A DNA stretch of 37,113 bases from Betaproteobacteria bacterium (GTDB lineage Bacteria > Pseudomonadota > Gammaproteobacteria > Burkholderiales > Thiobacteraceae), in assembly GCA_025361165.1 (NCBI GenBank), contig JANYAU010000124.1:1-37113 (forward strand), written 5' to 3'. Position 1 is the stretch's first letter. Each line of letters starts with the position of its first letter. This document shows positions 32,620 through 37,113 of the stretch, one piece after another. A program made the position numbers and the translations under genes. The notes under the pieces were generated by a model. The model did not search any database and was not told where the DNA came from. It saw only the letters and a program-made list of their open reading frames with translations.

Positions 32620-33063
32620 GGAAGCTCCGCAAAAGCCCGTCATTCCGGCAAAAGCCGGAATCCAGCCAGTACTTGATTCAGCAAGGTAAACCCCCGGCTA
32701 TGCCGGGGGACGCACAAAGGTTGACCTATGCAGCGGTCGAACTAGATGAGGCGTCATGTTTTTGTTGCTCCCTCCCCGTCAAGGGGAGGGTTGGGGTGGG
32801 GATGGGTTTTGACGCGAAAGACTACCCACCCCCATCCTATCCTTCCCCCTGAAGGGGAAGGATAGGATGAGCAGCCGCCTTGTGGGCAGCTCAGGGTTTT
32901 GCCGGTGCCTTTGAGGCGCTCACCCAATAAGCCTCCGGCTTTAATGCCGGAGTAATTTAACTTGCCGAGACTATTAGAATCCTGGATTCCGGCTTCAGCC
33001 GGAATGACGGGTTTTCAGGGGCCTAGATGCAAATCCGAAAAATCAAAACTATGATGAAAATTG
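32620..33063. repeat. Non-coding cluster of inverted repeats and hairpins within the EPS locus
   Basis: About 440 bases with no gene. Two 30-bp units (32636-32665 and 32982-33011) are inverted copies with 28 of 30 matches; each holds an ATTCCGGC/GCCGGAAT hairpin. The similarity extends outward with gaps to TAGG on both sides. Between them are four perfect stems: CCCCCGGC (32691-32709), CCCTCCCC (32770-32790), ATCCTATCCTTCCCC with a 15-bp arm (32834-32868), and CTCCGGC (32933-32952). The arrangement resembles dispersed REP/BIME or MITE-like elements. The left end falls at the stop codon of the export gene. Confidence 0.7.
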
Positions 33064-34344
33064 ATGCGATTTAATTTTATCAGCTTGCGTAAGCGATATT
33101 TTAGTATTGCCCTGTGTTGTTTTTTTCCATGGGGTGTCGCGGTAGCGGCCGAATGGTCGATCGAGCCCTCCATCAGTTTGCACGAAGAGTACAACGACAA
33201 TATCCGTTTTACACCTGCCCCTCATCCTAAAGTGTGGCAGACAACGCTTAGACCCAGCCTTAAATTCAGCAACAAAACCGAGGTTTCAGAGGTAAGCGGG
33301 CAACTGCAATTGGGTATTAATCGTTACGCCGGCGATCCGACTTTGAACCAAACAGACCAATTACTTCTGTTATTCGCCAGCCGCATGTCGGAACGCAATA
33401 CCTGGTCCATGAATACTTCTTACAGACGCGATACGACTTCTGAGGTAGCTACAACCGGTTTAGTACAGCCCAGAACACAGCGCTCGGCCCTCACCTTAAA
33501 CCCCTCTTGGACCCGATCTTTAACAGAAAAAACCTCGCTCAGGCTGGACTATCAGTATCAAGATGTGAAATACGATAAAGGTACCAGCACTAACTACACC
33601 TATAAGCAGGGGGGGGCTACGCTGCAATATGCGCTGACTGAGCGGGATAAGGTGAGCCTAGGCGCATTTTATTCAAAGGTGGACTATGCGCCTAATACAA
33701 CGGTCGTTCCCGTCTGTCTCCGCAGTTTTTTTGGCTTCTTCTGTATTACCCCGGGAACAATAACGAGTGAAACGGTTTCAAATTCCAACACACGCGGCGT
33801 GCAAGTGGATTGGAACCACTTATTTTCTGAAACCATGACGGGTTCTTTTTCATTGGGGCGCCGCAATGTCATCAATACCAGCATTCTGAATCAAACTCAG
33901 ATAGGTGGTGGCACTACTATCATATTGCCGGAAAGCGATACCGAGACGCACAGTAACAACTATTCCCTGAGTGGTAAGCTGAATAAACAGTTTGAAAGTG
34001 GGACGATTAGCGGTTTGATCAGCCGCGATGTGAATCCGAGCGGCAGCGGCCTGGTACAGACGACTCAATATGGCTTGTCAATGAGTAAGTCATTGACGGA
34101 AAAGCTCACGGCTTCACTTGATACGTCTGTGTACCACACGACTTATATCAGCGTCACGGCCCCCGGCAGCCGTTATTACACATTCGAACCCAGATTGAGC
34201 TGGCATTTCTCGGAAGCATGGATGCTGGATAGTGGCTACCGATTCGCGCGGGTGCAATACGACAACGGTTCCAGCCCCATTACCGCCAATGCCGTGTATT
34301 TGAATCTTACTTATAGTTGGCCAAAAATTGCGGTTTCCCGGTAA
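33064..34344 (+). CDS. Outer-membrane beta-barrel protein of the EPS locus
   Basis: Encodes 426 residues from ATG 33064 (TTG 33061 would add one). A signal peptide (FSIALCCFFPWGVAVAA) precedes EWSIEPSISLHEEYNDNIRFTPAP, the usual start of the PEP-CTERM/EPS-associated outer-membrane proteins. Then come about 16-20 alternating amphipathic strands with DYQYQDVKY-like turns, and it closes with YLNLTYSWPKIAVSR. Related proteins in exopolysaccharide loci (EpsL-like, or the XrtA-associated barrel) are thought to help export. The ATG lies only 53 nt after the repeat cluster and has a weak ribosome binding site. Confidence 0.75.
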   Translation: MRFNFISLRKRYFSIALCCFFPWGVAVAAEWSIEPSISLHEEYNDNIRFTPAPHPKVWQTTLRPSLKFSNKTEVSEVSGQLQLGINRYAGDPTLNQTDQLLLLFASRMSERNTWSMNTSYRRDTTSEVATTGLVQPRTQRSALTLNPSWTRSLTEKTSLRLDYQYQDVKYDKGTSTNYTYKQGGATLQYALTERDKVSLGAFYSKVDYAPNTTVVPVCLRSFFGFFCITPGTITSETVSNSNTRGVQVDWNHLFSETMTGSFSLGRRNVINTSILNQTQIGGGTTIILPESDTETHSNNYSLSGKLNKQFESGTISGLISRDVNPSGSGLVQTTQYGLSMSKSLTEKLTASLDTSVYHTTYISVTAPGSRYYTFEPRLSWHFSEAWMLDSGYRFARVQYDNGSSPITANAVYLNLTYSWPKIAVSR

Positions 34345-34368
34345 GGGGTGTGCAGTTTGCGTAGTATT

Positions 34369-34374
34369 TTGACA
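34369..34374 (+). promoter_or_regulatory. Isolated -35-like TTGACA
   Basis: Exact TTGACA, but 17 bp downstream only GCTAAA is found where TATAAT is expected. Weak evidence for a promoter. Confidence 0.2.
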
Positions 34375-34423
34375 AAGTTGATGTAAATTTGGCTAAAAAT
34401 GAGATCTTTGTAGGGTCTAGCGG

Positions 34424-34465
34424 AGCGAAATCAGTGTTTTCGCTGTAAACCTCAATGTAAGCGAA
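34424..34465. promoter_or_regulatory. Three-arm inverted repeat in the barrel/chain-length gap
   Basis: AGCGAAA (34424-34430), TTTCGCT (34438-34444) and AGCGAA (34460-34465). The middle arm can pair with either neighbour, with 7-nt or 15-nt spacing. It may be an operator or two alternative RNA folds. Confidence 0.4.
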
Positions 34466-34558
34466 TAGTCTTATCACGGGCTTTTTATATAGTATTCAGC
34501 AAAATGCCGCATAATTAGCGTCACGCCTAAGTAATAATTCGTAAATAGAATGGGTATG

Positions 34559-34575
34559 AGGCCTGAAATTTGCTT
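34559..34575 (+). promoter_or_regulatory. Sigma54-like promoter before the chain-length gene
   Basis: AGGCCTGAAATTTGCT: GG and GC separated by exactly 10 bp, with TTTGCT at -12. The base before GG is A rather than T. Expected start near 34585, about 50 nt before ATG 34636. No clear copy of the upstream motif was found. Confidence 0.45.
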
Positions 34576-34635
34576 TATAACTGAAAATCCATCGAAGTAA
34601 AATTGGAATGCGTAAACAGCGTAACTAAAGAAATT

Positions 34636-36384
34636 ATGGAAGAGCAAACAAAAGACCTGAAGGATTATTTTTCCATTCTGCGCCGGCGCAAGAAGCAGAT
34701 ACTGACAACCGTTGGTGTCCTGCTTTTGGCGAGTGTGTTGGTGGCTTTTCTGCTGCCGCCCGTCTATCGTTCAACTGCAACGATTTTGATCGAAGAGCAG
34801 GAAATTCCGCCTGAGTTAGTGCGCTCCACGATTACCAGTTATGCGGATCAGCGCTTGCAGGTGATCAGTCAGCAGGTGATGACGCGCGCCAATATGATGC
34901 AGATTGTCGAGAAATATAATCTGTATCCGTCTAAACGCAAGCATGAAACCAGTGAAGAAATTCTGGATCGCATGCGCAAAGATATCAAATTCAATCTCGT
35001 TAGCGCGGATGTGATCGATCGCCGCAGTGGCATGAAAACCGTAGCTACCATAGCATTTACCTTGGCTTTTGATAATGAGACCGCCGCGGGCGCGCAAAAA
35101 GTCGCGAGTGAATTGACATCTCTTTATCTCAACGAGAATCTAAAAACTCGACAACAGAAATCCACAGAAACCTCAACTTTTTTATCCGAAGAAGTCACCA
35201 AGATAAGTGAGCACATTTCGGAAACCGAGGCGAAATTGGCTGCCTTCAAAGCTAAGAATGTCGGTCGCTTACCGGAATTGACCCAACTGAATATGCAGCT
35301 ACGGGATCGTACAGATTCGGAAGTCATGGAGGCTGACCGTCAATTAAGTGTACTGGAAGAGCGCAAGTTTTATCTGGAAGGTCAGCTTGCCCAGATGAAG
35401 CCCAATACGCCGATGATATCGGCAAGTGGCGAGCGTATTCTGGACAGCGATGAGCGTCTCAAGACATTGCAGGCCCAATACACCAGTCTAGCCGGCGTCT
35501 ATTCGGCAAAATATCCGGATGTCATCAAGATGCGCCGGGAAATCGAGGCGCTGACGAAGGAAACGGGCGGAAATTCAGATTATCAGGAACAAGCGAAGCG
35601 ACTCACGCAAATGCGTGCCGATTTAGCTACGATGCGCGAGAAATATTCAGACGATTATCCTGATGTGATTAAGCTCAAGAAAGCGGTTGCCGCGCTGGAG
35701 CAAGCCAATAAAAAAGCCGCAGCAGCGGATGGTGGCGAACCAGCAAAATTCAAAAAACCAGAAAACCCAGCCTACATCACTTTACAGTCGCAACTCGATT
35801 CCACCCTTGGCGAGCTGAAAACCATGCGTGTAAAGCGCAGTGAGCTGAAGGCGAAAATGGGTTCTTACGAATCCCGTATTGAGCAGACACCCCAAGTCGA
35901 GCGGGAGTATCTCGATTTGAGCCGCGATCATGAGAACTCTCTAAAGCGATACCAGGAACTCAAGGCCAAGCAAATGGAAGCGCAGGTCGCGCAAGAACTT
36001 GAGAAAGACAGCAAGGGTGAACGCTTTTCTTTGATCGATCCGGCCCAGTTGCCAGAGAAACCCAGTAGCCCCAATCGGCCAGCCATCTTGTTGCTGGGCT
36101 TTATCCTCTCGATGGGGGGAGGGATGGCTTATGCGGGCGTGCTCGAAAGTATGGATGGCTCTATCAAGAGTTCAAAAGGGCTTGCCGGTTTGATCAAAGC
36201 ACCTTTGCTATCGGTCATTCCTTATATTGAAAATGCGGAAGATATGCGAGAACAATCAAAAGTCAAAATGTCGGTTGTGGCGGGTGTGATAGTAAGCGTG
36301 GTCGTGATTGCGCTACTCGTGCATTTCTTATGGATGCCATTGGATGTCCTTTGGTATACGGTTTTGCGCAAGCTGAACATGTAA
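34636..36384 (+). CDS. Polysaccharide chain-length determinant (Wzz/GNVR type)
   Basis: Encodes 582 residues from ATG 34636; TTG 34603 would add 11 residues. It opens DLKDYFSILRRRKKQILT and has a first membrane helix (about 21-41) ending PPVYRSTATILIEEQEIPPE, the Wzz signature. A long coiled coil (about 160-460) contains two copies of a YS..YPDVIK element 48 codons apart. Next comes PEKPSSPNRPAILLLGFIL with the second helix, and an unusual third helix near the C terminus (VVAGVIVSVVVIALLVHFLWM). It is like the XrtA-associated chain-length proteins but longer. The kinase domain is separate, in the next gene. Confidence 0.88.
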   Translation: MEEQTKDLKDYFSILRRRKKQILTTVGVLLLASVLVAFLLPPVYRSTATILIEEQEIPPELVRSTITSYADQRLQVISQQVMTRANMMQIVEKYNLYPSKRKHETSEEILDRMRKDIKFNLVSADVIDRRSGMKTVATIAFTLAFDNETAAGAQKVASELTSLYLNENLKTRQQKSTETSTFLSEEVTKISEHISETEAKLAAFKAKNVGRLPELTQLNMQLRDRTDSEVMEADRQLSVLEERKFYLEGQLAQMKPNTPMISASGERILDSDERLKTLQAQYTSLAGVYSAKYPDVIKMRREIEALTKETGGNSDYQEQAKRLTQMRADLATMREKYSDDYPDVIKLKKAVAALEQANKKAAAADGGEPAKFKKPENPAYITLQSQLDSTLGELKTMRVKRSELKAKMGSYESRIEQTPQVEREYLDLSRDHENSLKRYQELKAKQMEAQVAQELEKDSKGERFSLIDPAQLPEKPSSPNRPAILLLGFILSMGGGMAYAGVLESMDGSIKSSKGLAGLIKAPLLSVIPYIENAEDMREQSKVKMSVVAGVIVSVVVIALLVHFLWMPLDVLWYTVLRKLNM

Positions 36385-36408
36385 CCGTGCAAATTTGTAG
36401 AGGATGAT

Positions 36409-37113
36409 ATGGAACGCATAAGAGACGCACTGGAAAGAGCCCGTGGCGAACGTGCCGGTCAAGGCATCGGGTTTGGCGGTTCGAAGCAGACTGTGGTGTC
36501 AATGACGGCAGGCCAAGAGTCTATTGAGCAGATTAAATATACCCAGACTAAAACGATTGACGTTTCCCGCGATTATTTGCGGGAAAAGCGCGTTGTCACG
36601 GGTTTTGATCAAGGCGCATTTACTGACGCCTACAAACTCCTGAGTACCCAGGTATTGCAGAAAATGCGCGAGAAAGGCTGGAACGTTTTGGCCGTGACCA
36701 GCCCTGGTGAAAGCGAAGGTAAAACCTTGACGGCAATTAATCTTGCCGTCAGCTTGGCCAAGGAAGTCGACCAGACGGTATTGCTGGTTGACGCGGATTT
36801 ACGCCACCCCAGCGTGGATCAATATTTTGGTTTTCGGCCAGGTTTAGGGCTAAGTGATTATCTGCAGAGCGGTACGCCTTTGGAAGAAATGTTGATTCAC
36901 CCCGGCATAGGCGGTTTTGTGATATTGCCTGGCGGCAAGCCCTTGCATAACTCTTCGGAAATGTTGCGCTCACCGAAAATGGTGCAGCTCGTGCAGGAAC
37001 TCAAAAACCGTTATCCCTCGCGTATCGTGATATTTGATTTGCCGCCGCTGTTATCCGCCGCCGATGCGCTGGCTTTTGCGCCCTATGTCGATGCTGCCTT
37101 GCTTGTCGTTGAA
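36409..37113 (+). CDS. BY-kinase (tyrosine autokinase), partial at 3' end
   Basis: The frame is open to the window edge (235 residues), so the end is missing. It starts MERIRDALERARGERAGQG, a start typical of XrtA-associated tyrosine kinases, with GAGGA upstream (36400-36404). Walker A is SPGESEGKT (98-106), Walker A' is LLVDADLRHP (125-134) and Walker B is IVIFDLPP (206-213). Bacterial tyrosine kinases of this kind phosphorylate their own Tyr-rich tail, which is beyond the edge here, and control polymer length with the membrane partner encoded 24 nt upstream. The pair is split into two proteins, as in EPS loci of the PEP-CTERM type. Confidence 0.9.
   Translation, partial: MERIRDALERARGERAGQGIGFGGSKQTVVSMTAGQESIEQIKYTQTKTIDVSRDYLREKRVVTGFDQGAFTDAYKLLSTQVLQKMREKGWNVLAVTSPGESEGKTLTAINLAVSLAKEVDQTVLLVDADLRHPSVDQYFGFRPGLGLSDYLQSGTPLEEMLIHPGIGGFVILPGGKPLHNSSEMLRSPKMVQLVQELKNRYPSRIVIFDLPPLLSAADALAFAPYVDAALLVVE

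Noticed and set aside
32620-33063. CRISPR-like array
   Set aside because: Repeats are palindromes of different sequence, not a direct-repeat/spacer series, and there are no cas genes.

Overview
The window looks like a chromosomal piece of a betaproteobacterium, probably in or near the Nitrosomonadales/Gallionellaceae. The pointers are an MSHA pilus locus, EF-P with Arg32 next to its rhamnosyltransferase EarP, a phoU-ppx pair, and a PEP-CTERM/exosortase-type exopolysaccharide (EPS) locus. No exosortase gene, rRNA, tRNA or CRISPR array was seen. The taxon is inferred from protein families and gene order, not from a search.

Layout. (1) 1-6924, + strand: the 3' end of mshQ, then mshI, mshI2, mshJ, mshK, mshL, mshM and mshN, mostly with 4-nt stop/start overlaps. 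A consensus-quality sigma70 promoter lies between mshQ and mshI. mshE, which usually follows mshN, is absent. (2) 6925-9801: a low-quality segment with a broken Lys/Ala-rich reading frame, a small unknown ORF and an HTH-like peptide. It is followed by an FkbM methyltransferase with a PqqD-like tail and a VapBC-type toxin-antitoxin pair with a clear promoter/operator. (3) 9802-15111, - strand: slt, a CYTH-CHAD protein, earP and efp. (4) 15169-21195: housekeeping genes: aldehyde dehydrogenase, ilvA (-), rpiA, phoU, ppx. (5) 21196-26253: accessory genes: a membrane protein resembling an M48 peptidase without its HExxH, a secreted DUF302-like protein, a second toxin-antitoxin pair, a transposase 5' remnant, and a FadL-family porin. 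(6) 26254-37113, + strand: three PEP-CTERM proteins, a TPR-sulfotransferase, and the start of an EPS locus (export protein, outer-membrane beta-barrel, chain-length determinant, BY-kinase cut by the window edge).

How it fits together. In region 6 two PEP-CTERM transcription units each have a -24/-12 (sigma54) promoter match. About 90-105 bp upstream of each lies the same 18-bp motif, and the two spacings differ by 11 bp, about one helical turn. A third sigma54-like site precedes the chain-length gene. This suggests joint enhancer-dependent control of surface proteins and EPS, which fits the known PrsK/PrsR/RpoN control of PEP-CTERM genes. A roughly 400-bp non-coding element with inverted ends and a series of hairpins splits the EPS export gene from the outer-membrane barrel gene. 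In region 3 the EF-P modifying enzyme sits directly upstream of its substrate gene.
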